Source: Kappaphycus alvarezii (taxonomy: Eukaryota > Rhodophyta > Florideophyceae > Gigartinales > Solieriaceae). Taken from it: a stretch of DNA of 64,000 bases. The notes under the pieces were generated by a model. The model was not told where the DNA came from. It did not search any database and worked only from the letters and a program-made list of their open reading frames with translations. Of the stretch, positions 23,440 to 36,199 are shown in pieces. Numbering within the stretch: position 1 is the first letter of the stretch; every line of letters starts with the position of its first letter. A program made the translations under genes and the position numbers. The stretch lies in NCBI GenBank assembly GCA_002205965.3, contig NADL03000019.1:186001-250000 (forward strand). Direction: 5' to 3'.

Positions 23440-24700
23440 CAGGAACAGCCCAAGACAACCTGGAGAAATCCGAGAAATCTTCGGATATGAGCCTCGGATA
23501 GACTGTAAGCACTCTAAATTTCAAATTTAATTCCTGGACATGACTTCCCAGGAATACTGGGATCCTAACCTGGGCGAAACATAGAAAATTTCCAGGTTTC
23601 TGGAGCTACAAGAAAATGAAATAAATGCCATTCACAAGAACAAATTTCCAGGAATCTCCAGCAATTCCCGGGAACTTCGCAGGAATCCTGGAACTGAAGT
23701 CGAGAAAACTTCTACTCACAACATACATCCCACGTACAAATCTGCTTGATAGGTGGTTATTCCGAAGGGTCCTGAGAACATTTATGCTCATAATTAACGA
23801 TTGTGACGACAGGCTTCTAAATCATAGGCATTTCTAAGCTTCATGGTTCTCCGAAAAAATCCGGAAGTAGCCCAGGAATCCTGAAGAGTACCTAGGAATT
23901 CAAAAAATTCATTTAATCGGTCATTAATACAGAAGGAAGTAGAGGACAGGATTCGTATTGCCATTAAAGGGTTCTAAACCGCGTAAACTGAAGATTTATT
24001 CATTTATTCGGTCCAATCGCTATTCATTTAAAAGTACCATCTTAGTTGAGCCCCACGATTTATGAAAATTCTCGAGGAATACTCATATTTGACAAAAAAG
24101 GTATTTATTGGTAAACATACTACCTAATCATAGTTTAACTGCAAATCTGAGTCGGTTTTGACGTATATGGCCCCTAAAAACCTATTTTAGGTGTTCTGTT
24201 AGACAAAAATAGGATCGCTACAGCTAACCAGGAGTAAAACCAAGGATTCCTGGGGAGAACCCCAGGTTTCCTGGAGGGAGTCCCAGGTTTCCCGGAACTG
24301 TCCCCAATATTCCTGGAAATCCTCGAAGTATTGTGGGTTCTGACCAACAAGTACAACGTTTGAAGCATTGGTGCCCAATCAGCATCAACGTGCGTATCAG
24401 ACGCCACATCGGATATGACCCCTCTACTCCCATTCCAGATCTTCAAGTATGCAACACCTGGGATCTATACAGCTCACCTGGAGTGAACCCAGGATCCTAG
24501 AGAGAATCTCAGGATTCCTGGAGAGAATCCCAGGATTCCTGGAGAGAGGGGAGAATCTCAAGATTCCTGGAGAGAGCCTGAGTATTCTCAGAGCAACCAC
24601 ACGATTCCTGGGGATTTCATACTGGGAACCCTGCAGAATATTGAAAAGGGTCTCTAGTATTCTGCAGGCCCTGCTGAACCCGGGTTCCCAGTGAATATCC
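23440..24700. repeat. Degenerate CCAGG..TCCTGG repeat field
   Basis: Imperfect copies of motifs such as CCAGGATTCCTGGAGAGA and CCCAGGTTTCCTGGAGGG recur at about 23545-23720, 24230-24320 and 24480-24610. Many form small inverted repeats (CCAGGAATCCTGG-like). No gene is supported inside. Confidence 0.7.
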
Positions 24701-25739
24701 TATGAATTTGCTGACAAGTATTACAAATATGCTGTATTCAGTTTTCGTAGGACCAGAAAATTGAGCTATCTTATGAGCCAAGCCTGATGGTGCTATCGCA
24801 AATTCAAATGTAGAAAAAAGAAAAAAAATATCGTAGTGTAGACGAGAATTTGGTATTCCATCTGATATACAACGAAGATTGTATGATCATCATATGATAT
24901 AGAGAGCCATATTTCGAGAGCCGGTCAACATCATAGGGAGGGCTAGAATTGGTGTCAGGTTTCGGTGGGAATTTTTTACTGCCACCGTCGCAGCCTGCTG
25001 TGAGTAAACAGGGTATCATCAAAGAATTATTTTGGATCCTGAATTTTCTGGCTGGATTTGTGAGGCTCCCTACCCGTTCAATCTCAAGTCGATTCCCAAC
25101 ACTGGCAAGATCATCAGAGTCACTTTCATAACGTTCGCACAATACCCTCTTCATCCTTTCCAAAAGGCAACCCCAATGCCCAATGGGGTCCAACGACAAG
25201 AATACATCACATTCCCCTAAGGGTCCTTCTTGAAAGTCCAAAATTCTTGCCAAGAAGACAAAATCAGTCGCTGCCGTCCACATCGCTTCCCGTGGTGCTA
25301 ATGATAGGGTTCCAAAACCCGCAAAGCCCAATATACGTCTCCTCAAGCTCGCAGATCCCTATGAGACGCAGGTAAGGAGACACAGGGTTCCAAGTCACTA
25401 CGACGACTCCTTTACATAAAAACGGATCCATAATTCGAAAATTACCCGAAGTGTCGCCCAGAAGGGGAACCAGCGCATTGTGAGTTTCCCGCAAGTACCT
25501 CTGGTCTACTATGCACGAGAGGTATACTCCTGGTAATCTTCCTTCCTCGAATCCCATGGATGACGTCGTGCAACACGTGCCACATGATGACTCCTCCGAC
25601 AGTACGGAGGGTTTTTTGATGTCAGAAAGGATGTATTGTGTGAAAATGCAAATTATTACGACAAAGTGGATGTTTATTGGTCCTTCCCGTGAACTGGTGA
25701 CAACTTTCATGCTGATGAGGAAGACGATTGCGACAAACC

Positions 25740-26224
25740 ATTCCTTAATGTGTTCATGGGGTCTTCACGACCCAAGAAGAGGCGCTCAAGGCCGAGTAAC
25801 GAGGACCTTTTCGCGGCTGGCGGGGATGATTGCGACAAAGGAGGCTATCTAGATGGTGAAAAAATGCCAATGATTCCTTTGAAGCCCCCAAAAACGATTG
25901 TCAGGGTCTTTGTCCATTTTTTGGAAATGTTTCGGATGATTTGCCACCTCGGTCGCGCAACATGGGGCAATGCTCTACACACAACGCAAAGGAGCGCAAA
26001 GTTTCGACGAATTCACGCAATATGGTCGAAAATCCGGATGAAATTCTTTCCAGTACGCGAGCTTTCGAAATGTAGATTGCTGCCCTTCGTCGACAGATGA
26101 ATGAAACGAAAGGGAAGGTTGCTAGGAAGAGCCGGAACATTCGCCAACTCGAGAAAACTGTGGACTTCTTGCATTCATCGCTTGATAGAGAGAAAGCGAA
26201 TGTAACATCTCTGCACGGATAGAT
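25740..26224 (+). pseudogene. Decayed coding tract with coiled coil, unrecognised
   Basis: Plus-strand frames show protein-like sequence: FMGSSRPKKRRSRPSNEDLF with AAGGDDCDKGGYLDGEKM, then after a frame change ALRRQMNETKGKVARKSRNI followed by RQLEKTVDFLHSSLDREKAN. The last part is a heptad-like coiled coil (26078-26221). A basic segment then an acidic one, then a coiled coil, fits a transposon accessory protein, but no domain was recognised. Minus-strand frames at 24804-25710 are less convincing. Confidence 0.3.
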
Positions 26225-26914
26225 CAGTGTTTTCCAATCAGCGTCGAGGTGTTTCGCGAGGTCTTCTTCTGAGGGCAACATGGGCGGTATGAAAGGTATG
26301 ATGAGGAAGTGGTTGGCGTAAGTAAAGATTTCAGGAAAGGAGCAGAGGATGAACGGATTCATATCCTCTTAGGAATTCTATGACCAAATGCCAAAGATCG
26401 CGAAATTTTTGGCCACTGAAACTGTCCCCGCAGAGTTCGTTTCTCTGAACATCGATGGCACTTGGTGTTCAAATATGGTGCAACCGCCAGGGCATAAGCA
26501 GAGAGCGCGGCATACTCGCGACGTAGGCTGAAATCTAAGGAAGATTCCACCTATTCAGAGGGCGACGAAGTGGAGATTGGGGTGGTTGCTGTCTTCGCGT
26601 TCTATGAGAAAAGGCGGGACAGTACCATTGATTCGATTGTCTGTCGGAAGCATTCCTCGTTGCCTCACGGAACTTGCTTTTAATTCGGATTTCTTCTATT
26701 CCGACACATTTGTGCTCAATACTGCCCTTTTCGAGGGCTGCATTGAACTTTTGAACGCTGACAAAATTTCAACGCCACGACGAAGGAACGAATCGCAAAT
26801 GTAGCAGGGACAAGTACAAACCTTCTTATACGTTTGGTAAGGAGCTGTCGGGAGAATATTGGTAGCCGGAAGAAGGCTTTGAAAAAAACTTACCTTGTCG
26901 AGATTGGGTAGCTT

Positions 26915-27184
26915 TTGATTTTCTCGCCGAAGCAAGTTAAGGGTGGCGATAATGCAACATTGAAGAAGCGTGACGAGCAGTTCGATGACACCATCAGTAA
27001 GCTCATCAAGAAGAATTGGAACCGGCAAGTTGTCACTTCATGGCGGAGGCAAGCAACTTTTGAGGAGGTTTGTACGGAAGGAATGGATCCGTTACCCTGT
27101 AGGGAACTGGATGGAATCGACACTTTATTTGGTAATGAACCTGCACGACTCGCGGCTGAGACTTTCATCGGCGAACAGATCTGA
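26915..27184 (+). pseudogene. Hypothetical fragment, unrecognised
   Basis: A plus frame with helical, charged composition (DATLKKRDEQ-like start at 26945, then IKKNWNRQVVTSWRRQATFE and LDGIDTLFGNEPARLAAETF) that continues past the stop as FNVIIFARLDAWMTSLSEDL. Coding-like composition favours this strand over the longer minus-strand frame that overlaps it. Probably part of a decayed mobile element. Confidence 0.25.
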
Positions 27185-28399
27185 AAGGCGGATGGGTTTA
27201 ATGTAATTATATTTGCACGGCTTGATGCCTGGATGACCTCACTGAGTGAGGACTTGAAGAGGAAGAAAGCTGTACAGTGAGTAGAACCGAGCCCACAGTG
27301 CTGAAAGGAATATTCAAAGAGCTCCCACCAATTGAAACCGCATCTCTTCTCAAGTATTGTGGATCTCTTCTTGTTAGTGAGCTTTAGATAAGAAAAACTG
27401 ATCTTGGAGAAAACCACTTCATTGACGAGCTTTTGGTGCCCAACATCAATTCTTTGATTGAGTCTTTTGATAACCGCAGCCGTATTTACACCTATGCCTT
27501 CCAATATCCGAGGAATGGACACATCTATGTCGCGCTAGCCTACACATGCTTCAAAGAAATTGTACGCTGTTAGCTTGGCACAGTTGATGATTACTACATT
27601 TGCCATTCTGAATCCCGTGGAAAAGATATGAAGCCATTTACGCTGATTAATCGATCCCGGTTCTAGTAGGAGGATCTGAAGAGGAGTTATTGGTCTCGTA
27701 TAGTGATTTGAATGTGATTTTCCTCGGTAGTTTTCTTAATGAAGCATTCCATTAAACCCTGTTCTCTTGTACACTCACTTGTTGCGCAAAAGAGGGAAAA
27801 AGTCCTTCATGAAAACATTAACGAATTGGACCTCTTTCACTTTTTGCGCTACGTATCCATAGGAAATATCAACATTTTAAGTTAATGGAGCAGAGTGATT
27901 CAGCCTCTGCACAGAATTACTTCTGAACAGAATTGAGGAAATTTCGTATTGGATGCGTTAGATACGAGAGATTGTGACAACGGCGAGGTCGTAAAAGGAG
28001 TCGAGGGTTCGATGGAGTCAATAGAAGTGGAGCATGGCGATGGTGGAACCCGTTTGAAGGATACGGGGAAAAGAGCCTCCTGCTCTTTTCCTACCCTGAG
28101 GGCAGAAAGAAAGCATGGGTGAGGGAGGAGGATACGTAACAAAAGGGGGAGGAGGAGGTATAGAAGCATGCGAGGAAATGAGGGGGGGAAAAGGATTGCA
28201 GAGGAGTTTCTGGGGATTCCTTGGTTTTTGCTGAGAGTAGGGGTGGGGAAAAAGATCGTAAGGGAATTGGTATGTTTATAGGGTACTGAAGGAAGTATTT
28301 AGATAGAGAGGGGGTTTAGGTGAGATCCTTCGATTTTTAAGATTACCTGACTCCTACAAATGGACTTTTAAAGGCCTCTAGCCTATACAGTACTCACAG

Positions 28400-31120
28400 T
28401 AAACCAACCTCATAATTTCCGCCTTCCTCGCTCTCATCTAAGTTCATCATCATATAAAGCCAAAATTCATCCTTCATCTTTATCAAAAACGTAAAAGATA
28501 CATCAGAAGGATACTGGCCGTCACACAGCGCCACCGCAGGGATTCCATTCGGCAAACTCCTTTAACAATAAGGCCAACCAACCTGGCTGACTCCCTCAAT
28601 CCCTTTGATATTGGCGGTGACATTATGGGCACGACGAAGAGCAATTTCCCTCAGGTGTCTCTGGTTCTCCTCCATCACTTTCACTCTCCGCCGTTTAAGC
28701 TTCCTTTCATCCAACGCATCCTGCTCGGCCTTTCTCTTTGCACAAGCCGTCGCGATGTTTCCAATGCCCTAGGTTACAGCGCGCTCTATGCAGTTGTTGA
28801 CGATGCCTGCTACCATTTACTTGGCGTTGGACATCGAGTCCCGCACAATATCCTCCGCAGTAGCACCAATCATCAAAAAAACAAATGCCTCACCCTCCGC
28901 CCTTTTCTTCTCCCGCACGCACACAATTTTATGCCGTTCATCGGACCAAATCTCCCTGAAAATGCTATCCCTTTGCTCCGCTTTCCTCTAATTCACCTTC
29001 TTCAATACGAAATTAAATTCCTCTACCCAAGTAAAACCTTTTGACATAGGAGAGCTCTGATTTCCATGCATCAGGAACTCCCAATATTTTCTTCTGATTC
29101 TGCGGTCATTGGGTATATCCACGAAGACGAAGGTTCATTAAACCTCCGCGCACAACGTGTACCAGACCGCACAAACTATTCAGAGGACAAAGTTCGTAAG
29201 ACCGGCCTTATCCCGGTCAATTTTAAAGTAAGCATCGAGGTTATACCCGACTGTATTTTTGGAAACGAAGCTTAGAAAGTAGTTCAGCTCACTAATAACC
29301 TTTGTCCTGATACTCCGAAATGAACGAGACACTCTGGGTCTAGGAGATGGCGCGGAGTTCATCAGTGCTGACTTGAAAAATTGACGGAGTAGGTGGGAAT
29401 GGTCTTTTCCATGTCGATGGTCTTTCGGGGATTCTTAGAGCGAAAGATTGCAAAATGATCGACCAGATTTCTCCATTTCTGGGGCCCACTTTGGTTTGGT
29501 ACTGTGGTGATGATGTAGCATTTCGGTTTGGTACTGTGGTGATGATGTAGATGCGCTTATAACCAAGATTTTTGTTATGTACGTTGACCTTTTGCGGTTG
29601 CTGACATCCACAATTGGTAGTTTCTGGGATAAGCTTCGACTTTAGCACGCAACTTAGTCGACCAAAAGGCTCAAAAAATAACTTTGAGCGTCCTTGGGGC
29701 CTACTGAAGGTCCCGTGTGGGCACATTGAAGTTTAATATGCTTGATCATGCCGTTGATGACTTGCGCAGACTAGAAAGATGCTGGACTGTTCGAGTACGG
29801 CCATTTCATATACAAGAGAATGTACAAGCTTAACTCGAAGTGTCGGCGCTCAGCAATGGAGGAAATAATTCGAAAGATGCCTGGAACAGAGGCCAATGCT
29901 TCAGAGAATAGAAACGGGAATACCAATGGGGTGAACAAAACAAGACTAAGGGCAGCTAAATTGGACACCGCTTGTCTGGTACATGGTGAATTCACCATTC
30001 CCATCAGCGACTTCTTGGTATGCTAACTGCGGAGAATTCAGATCTTTCAATTTCTCAAAGCGGTTGCGCAACAGCTTCGATTGCATTGTGATTTATTTCC
30101 CCAGATATGTCGCTACTAACGCCGGTTGAAATAGTGGGAAGGAAAGCAGCTATTTTGCTTCCATCTGTGACGAGTCTCCCGCGACTTTCCTGAGCTAAAT
30201 TAAGAACTGTGATGTGAAAAGGGTAGAAAGTTAGGCGAGAAGGCTTCAATGAAGTTACAGACTTATCACTGTATAGCTTCAAGAGCAAAATGATCGACTG
30301 CTGCCCATCCTGTTCCATTCCATGCCAGCGCACATTCCTGTCACTTCGTTCATAATCATGTTCCGAACAACGGGAATAAATTGCCGACCGAGTTCGGAGT
30401 TCATCAGATAATTGAAATTTGAGCTCTTGTCGGGCTCTCGCAGGATTTCTGAGGTCTTGACACGTTTTACCTGAGCGATTAGGACATCAACAGGATTTCG
30501 TCAGTGAAATTGAGGCGAAGTCGCCGTGTTAGAGTGGTATCCAGAAGACATTTATACCATTCAGAAGCCATTCCTTTTTGTGATTTTGCTTGACTCTTCT
30601 TCGCAGAATTTGACATGGCTCATGATATCCTGAAACGTTTGGAATGAATCTCTTAATCTATCCCAGTGAACGAGGTCGACAATAGCTTCTCATAGCGATC
30701 TCTCGCCACCCTGATAGTATATTTCTCTGCCAAGAATTGCGGAAAACGTGCAACATCTTCAAAAAAATCATTATTGGAGACCGTAGCCTGTTCTTCAGCT
30801 CCAAGCTGAGTTCTGGATTCCATAACGGATTGAATACCAGCTCGTTTTAGCGCCTCGCTGAAGTCTTCCTATTCACGTTGCGCCGCAGCGACGAAGTCTT
30901 CTGATTCGTCTTTTTCCAGAAACACGGCGGGATAAATTGCCAGGCTACGGGCATTAACTCCCAGTGTGAGGCATACCGACATCCTTCCCTTCGTCGCAGA
31001 TCCTGACGAACCCCTTCTGGCTTCAGAAAATTTACACTTGCCAATATGAGTAGCAAGTGCAAGCGGGGTCCTTGAAGAAAAGGGACAAGGAAATCGTTGG
31101 AATCGTTGGAATCCATTTTT
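28400..31120 (-). pseudogene. Long decayed coding tract, unrecognised family
   Basis: Reading the minus strand from 31120 downward gives long protein-like stretches interrupted by stops and shifts. These include AVFLEKDESEDFVAAAQRE, EDFSEALKRAGIQSVMESRT, NDFFEDVARFPQFLAEKYTI (30700-30870), KSQKGMASEWYKCLLDTTLT, FNYLMNSELGRQFIPVVRNM (30350-30420), and further down DERHKIVCVREKKRAEGEAF (28890-28960) and LDERKLKRRRVKVMEENQRH (about 28670-28730). Most of it lacks ATG-led frames. I recognise no catalytic motif. The size and state suggest a dead transposon gene or two. Confidence 0.4.
29493..29550. repeat. Two tandem copies of a 32-bp unit
   Basis: GGTTTGGTACTGTGGTGATG plus ATGTAG is repeated with a 32-bp period (starts at 29493 and 29525). 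The duplication lies inside the decayed minus-strand tract. Confidence 0.85.
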
Positions 31121-32501
31121 CTAGTCTTTCCTACGCGACGAAGGGAGTGAGATAGAGAAATTGAGAAAAGTGAGATGTGTCGAGTCGGTATTTCTGTTAC
31201 CCCTTCGATGGATTGGAGGGCTTATCTGCAGATGTAAGTCATAATGGTCGAGTAACAAATTTTTTCTCCCAGGTTTCGACTTTGTTGTGCGGAAGGGTAG
31301 AGATGGCAACAGATTTCACCTAAAGGTATGAATTATGTCAAGAGTACCAGCTTTGAATTCACACGTATGCTAAAATGTGGTGAGATGTCGGTGTTAATAC
31401 GTTTCGTACTATTATTATGACGGTTTTCACATAAAGTATTGTTATGGCTATTAAACATTGAATTTCGCAGATTTTGAATCGATTTTCAACCTTGTATTAT
31501 TTGATGTATCTTTCAATACGAGTCCATGGCAAAGACACGTTTTATCTCCATAAATCGTTTTAGATATGTGGCAGCGGTTCTGTTACCTACACTTCAGATT
31601 GCCCAATCATCTGGTACACTGGAAGGATTGTATGGTCCCAAGTTTCATCACTTGTCTCTGTAAACCTAATGATACGTACTGTACACTTCATGACATTATA
31701 TTACGTCAAGGCGGGCTTCTAGTTGGGGGAACATTTTGAATTTTGTAATTCGCTTCAGAGGTGCACCAACACCAACCCCGGGATCTCAAGGAAAGGGTGA
31801 ACACCAACCTTCAACTTTTCCGTCAGCAACCCATGACGCAGCTCAACTTGAATCCCCAATGTGCACCTCGCGGATACTGACCTCAGGAGTCCATTTCATT
31901 TTCAGATGCACTGCAGATTCAAGAGTCCGAAGGCAATCGAAACGATACTAGGGCCTGTACCTATTGGATGGATCCCACAGGACAGGGGCTGGGAAATGTT
32001 TTTCATTGAAAGGCAGGGTTTTATCTGCGGAGGAAGCGACGGTCAATTCCTCAATTGCGCACTTCGTCATCTTTTGGTACTCTTGCTGCAACTGCCCATA
32101 CATCTCTCGTGAATACATTTCTAACTTTTTTGCTTGGTTTAACTCATTTCCTTGATACTACCACGTCAACATATTGTATGGAGAAGTTGTGGCCAAATAT
32201 TTTCGGGGGTATTGAGAACCGCGGGGGGTTGGAGCTGAATTGAGTTATGTACGAGATCTTCAACTGTTTATCTCGAAGAAAATCATTGTTCTGGTACGCT
32301 TGCACTGTTCTAACATCTGTTTTCGTTCGTTGTGAGGTTTTCCGCGATGATGATCTGGTTATGTGGTACTAGGATGTAAATTTGTGTGCGTTGCCGTGTG
32401 TTTGATGTTGGCAATATGGCAAGACGAAATCAGCCGTGCTGTTGGAATGATGGCAACCAGAAAACTACAGTAAGTACAATTTCAATTTTGTGTTGTCGCT
32501 T

Positions 32502-33402
32502 TTAACTTATCGTAACCGGAAAAGATCCTAACAGTCCCTTTTTGGGTGTCGGAGATATGAATTTTCTCCGATATCGCGCTACCAAGTCGAGTGAGTTGGT
32601 AAATCGCTGGTCTGTAGGCAGTTTCAGATTCATTCCAGTAAGCTTAGCTGCAGTTCCTGTAGATATCAAAACCGCCTGTCGAAAGTGATATGAACAGGTC
32701 ATGAGCACGCTCACTAGCTCCTCCATGATCGTTCACAAGCTTTTTATAGAGCCATCCATCCCAATACTAAATTACTCCCGAGTAAATATTTCCCTCGATA
32801 CGTCTCGGTTTGATGCAATAATTCATGTGATAGTCAAAAGAGTTTTTGCACTAACATTATCGAGAGCTTATGAATTTAGATTAGACGTGGACCCAGAGGT
32901 ATGTACTGCATTTCTCAGTAGTTTTGCATTGCTTACATTCGATGAAAAAAGTCATAATAAGAGATCACGAATCCTATCGGTTTTTCTGCAAATAACCTGG
33001 TCAGGAAACAACATGTGAAATCGGAAGCATACGTATGAGATATTGTTGAGATCGGAATATTTGAGGATTTTTTCGAAATTCAGTAATCCATGTTGGGTAT
33101 GGAGCGTAAATTTTCATTAAGACCTGTTGCGTGATGGTCCTCTTTGTGGAAAAGTCGACTGCGAGATCAATCCAACTCCTATTCACGATTTTCCAAGTGA
33201 AAAACTGTTCTCCTGGAAGCGCTCTTAGTTGCTCAACAATCTCTATACCTAGATCAAGTAAAACATCACAGGCTGCCACGTCGAGAGAACTAGTTTCTTG
33301 CATAGTATCGGCGTAATCTGATGATATCGATACGCATGCGGCCACGCCATCATTGTTCTGCTCTGTAGCAACACATATTCCTTCTTCATCAGAGGTCCCC
33401 AT
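32502..33402 (-). pseudogene. Hypothetical minus-strand protein, broken, unrecognised
   Basis: The 133-codon ATG frame at 33001-33402 has balanced, protein-like sequence (TSDEEGICVATEQNNDGVAA, LGIEIVEQLRALPGEQFFTW, KIVNRSWIDLAVDFSTKRTI). A further frame, 32502-32726, holds ARYRRKFISPTPKKGLLGSF. The stretch between is full of stops. No family recognised. Confidence 0.3.
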
Positions 33403-34144
33403 ACTGTAATCCGCTCGACTTGCCCCGTAGTCTTCACATTCATCGTCAAGAATTCCATTTACACTTTACTCGAAACTTCTTCAATAGGCACACTGTCATC
33501 ACTGAGATAAACATATCTATTACTTGCATTTCAAGGCTTTGTTCCTTGCTACTGGTACGATCATATTTTTCGGAAGCCTCTTATATCATCTAGCAGAGGT
33601 CCATATTGCTGATTTTGAGTATACAATATACTCCTCAAAATTATTTATCAGTCACAGCAGCCCTTTTGTCACTCTGAAAGCCTATACTGTGAGGAAATTC
33701 CGAATGAAATTACAGTCCCAGGGCCAATGATTCCATACCTTGCTTCTTTCTGAGATTATTTGCAGCGTGGCAATTACTGCACAATGTTGAATACGTCACT
33801 GGATCTCTAGGAGTACAACAATGCTTTCTTCTCTGATAGGCAGACATAATGGTTCATACTGATAGATTACAGACGAGAAGTTAGTGAGTACTTTGTACGC
33901 GGATGAATGAATGAATGTGCGGAGGTGAAGATAGCCTCCTAATAACATCAGTCCAAAATTCCTGATTGCAGCTGGCCGGATGACACCCGAGCATAGAAAA
34001 AAGAAAAATTAAGGTTCGTTTCTTTTTGTGGTCTTATATATTCACAAATGGCTTGATGCGCAACGACAAGTAGCTCTATTCCAGTTCAAACTAATATTTT
34101 CGTGTTCCATTCAACAAGAGGAGTGTACCGAAAAACAGTTTTAA

Positions 34145-35366
34145 ATGTTCTCTCTTGGTATGCTGAAGCCTGTTGGAAAGGGGCATAAGAAAAGAAACAT
34201 TCTCTCAGCGGGTTCCAACTCTTCGACGTTCAATGTCCACAAGTACGTCAACGTATCAAAAGAATTTGATGATCTTATCAAGAGTCACAAATCTTCCTAT
34301 GATGGACAGTTTGAAATTGCATACAAGCAGTTCCCAGATGATGACTAGGCGGAACAAAATAGCAATCGGTTTGTCCAGAAACTGATCGGAGAAAGATTAA
34401 CTTTCATGTTATAATGTGATGATGTTGATGAATATAGGCCATACTTTGGAGGGGCAACATATCCCGAGGTTCAACCTTCTTTGATGCATGATGTCGCCGA
34501 GCTAATAACATTCATGGAAGAGATGAATTTTTACAGACAAGCCCTTGGCAAGTAGGCCGATAAGACATTGATTGCACAGAAGATGCTAGCAAGTCCAGAA
34601 AATTCCGCACAAAGAAAATTAGAGAACGGACGGAAAGAGTAAATGAACATATCCGCAACCTGTAGGGCGATTAAACCGCTGATATAGATACATTCGAGCC
34701 GGAGGAGACGTATTCTCACGACCGCTACTCTGCCTACAGTAAATTTCAATAGCTGTCGTCACTGAGATGGCCCGAGCTCATCATTGAAATCAACAGAAGT
34801 TCTTTCAATTGATCATTCTAAGATTTCTCCGCGGTACAGAAAAGCAACTTAATGTATATAGGATGCAGTTTGCTCTCAACTGGCTTCTAGTAAAGCTAGA
34901 ATGGCGTTTCACGAGGCTATTTACAATGGTAACAAATCTATCAGGCGCAAAACCACCGAGCTTGAACCCGAACACTTGAAGAAGAGTTATGACCAGTACG
35001 TTAGAGACTAAGGAAGCGGGATTGATAGTGAAAGTCGGAAGAAATTACCTGTAGAAGATCTTTTGCGTTCGAGTCGGCAAAATAGTAGATTGAGACTTTC
35101 AAAAAGAGAATGACGAGGTTAAAGCGGCAGCTTTAAGGAGTTGAAACGGACCGCAGGAGATTTTTTCAGGTCAAATGTCGCTATTCCAAGGCAGAAGCAT
35201 GACAAATCCCATGTTCCGACTCAGCGATCAAGATTGGCTCGTTACGACCCACATTGCCCCAAAATAGCTGTCCAGAATACCCAGAATAGCTTCGAGCAGC
35301 AGCGGAAGCCCAAATTCCCTCCAAGTGGGTGTAGGAAGTGTGTTTTCCGTGGAACACAAACTTAGA
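34145..35366 (+). pseudogene. Decayed plus-strand coding tract ending in a Cys-containing basic tail
   Basis: Plus frames give HKYVNVSKEFDDLIKSHKSS, VQPSLMHDVAELITFMEEMN, ARMAFHEAIYNGNKSIRRKT and a basic tail ending PPSGCRKCVFRGTQT at 35363. Intervening stops show decay. A helical, charged body with a basic Cys-containing end is compatible with a retroelement gag or a transposon DNA-binding protein; that is only a suggestion. Confidence 0.3.
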
Positions 35367-35618
35367 ATATACTCGTTTGTAATCTTAATTATAATTAACT
35401 TGGCTTACTTATATTAGATATAATCACTTAAGACTTGAGCACTCCAATACGTCCATTCTGTTGTTGATACTTTAGTTTTGTGACCAATGCCTCGATGTTC
35501 CAATTAATACATCGTATCCCCTTACGTCATTCCTCGATATTTATATCTCTGCACCCTGAGCTCCAACTATCCATTGATGACTCATCTGTAGTCGTTTGTG
35601 GTAAGATACGTTACGTTT

Positions 35619-36138
35619 CTATTTCATAGGACCATTTAAAATGCATTTTTGGCAATCAAATGATCCATCTTTTCTATTTCCAACACAGTCCGTTGCTTTC
35701 ATAAGCGCACCTATTTTATCCATATGATACCTTTCCCCAGGAACCGCTCTTGCCCTGTCCATTTCTATCTCGTACCAATATGAATTTATGTTGCAAATTT
35801 CGCATATAATAGGGCACCCGATGGCCACATGCTAATGAGATATCCCCTTAGTCTCCTCTCCCACCAGTTCGACAGTTTGCTGTGCTTAAACCAACATGGA
35901 CACAAAAATTTGGGTATCCATTATTTGCGATGCCTTCAAGTTCGAGCTCGCTATGTCCAGCCCAGATGATGTTGCAAGTTGTGAAATAAGCAGTCTCGGA
36001 TAATGGAAAAGCTTTCATTGCGTTCTTTCGACTCTGCGATGTTGTCCCATGACTGCGAACATCCTGAACCATGCCAAGATAGATATGTACAAGGACGCAA
36101 TTTGCCATGAGACAAATTGTGTCAGTGTGGCGTGCCAC
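35619..36138 (-). pseudogene. Cys/His-rich minus-strand frame, unrecognised
   Basis: Two minus frames join across a shift near 35840. The first starts MARHTDTICLMANCVLVHIY and ends HVGLSTANCRTGGRGD. The second holds CPIICEICNINSYWYEIEMD, RARAVPGERYHMDKIGALMK and ATDCVGNRKDGSFDCQKCIL. The CxxC and CxxxxxxxxxxCxxC pairs suggest a zinc ribbon. The second part is unusually protein-like for this AT-rich zone. Family unknown. Confidence 0.35.
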
Positions 36139-36199
36139 AATGTCAAATATTAGATCTAAAACGCAGATGTACTGTATAGAAGATATATAATGGATGTTC

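Noticed and set aside
26890..27522. 210-codon minus-strand ORF
   Set aside because: Ser/Leu/Phe-rich composition without motif; the opposite strand is more protein-like.
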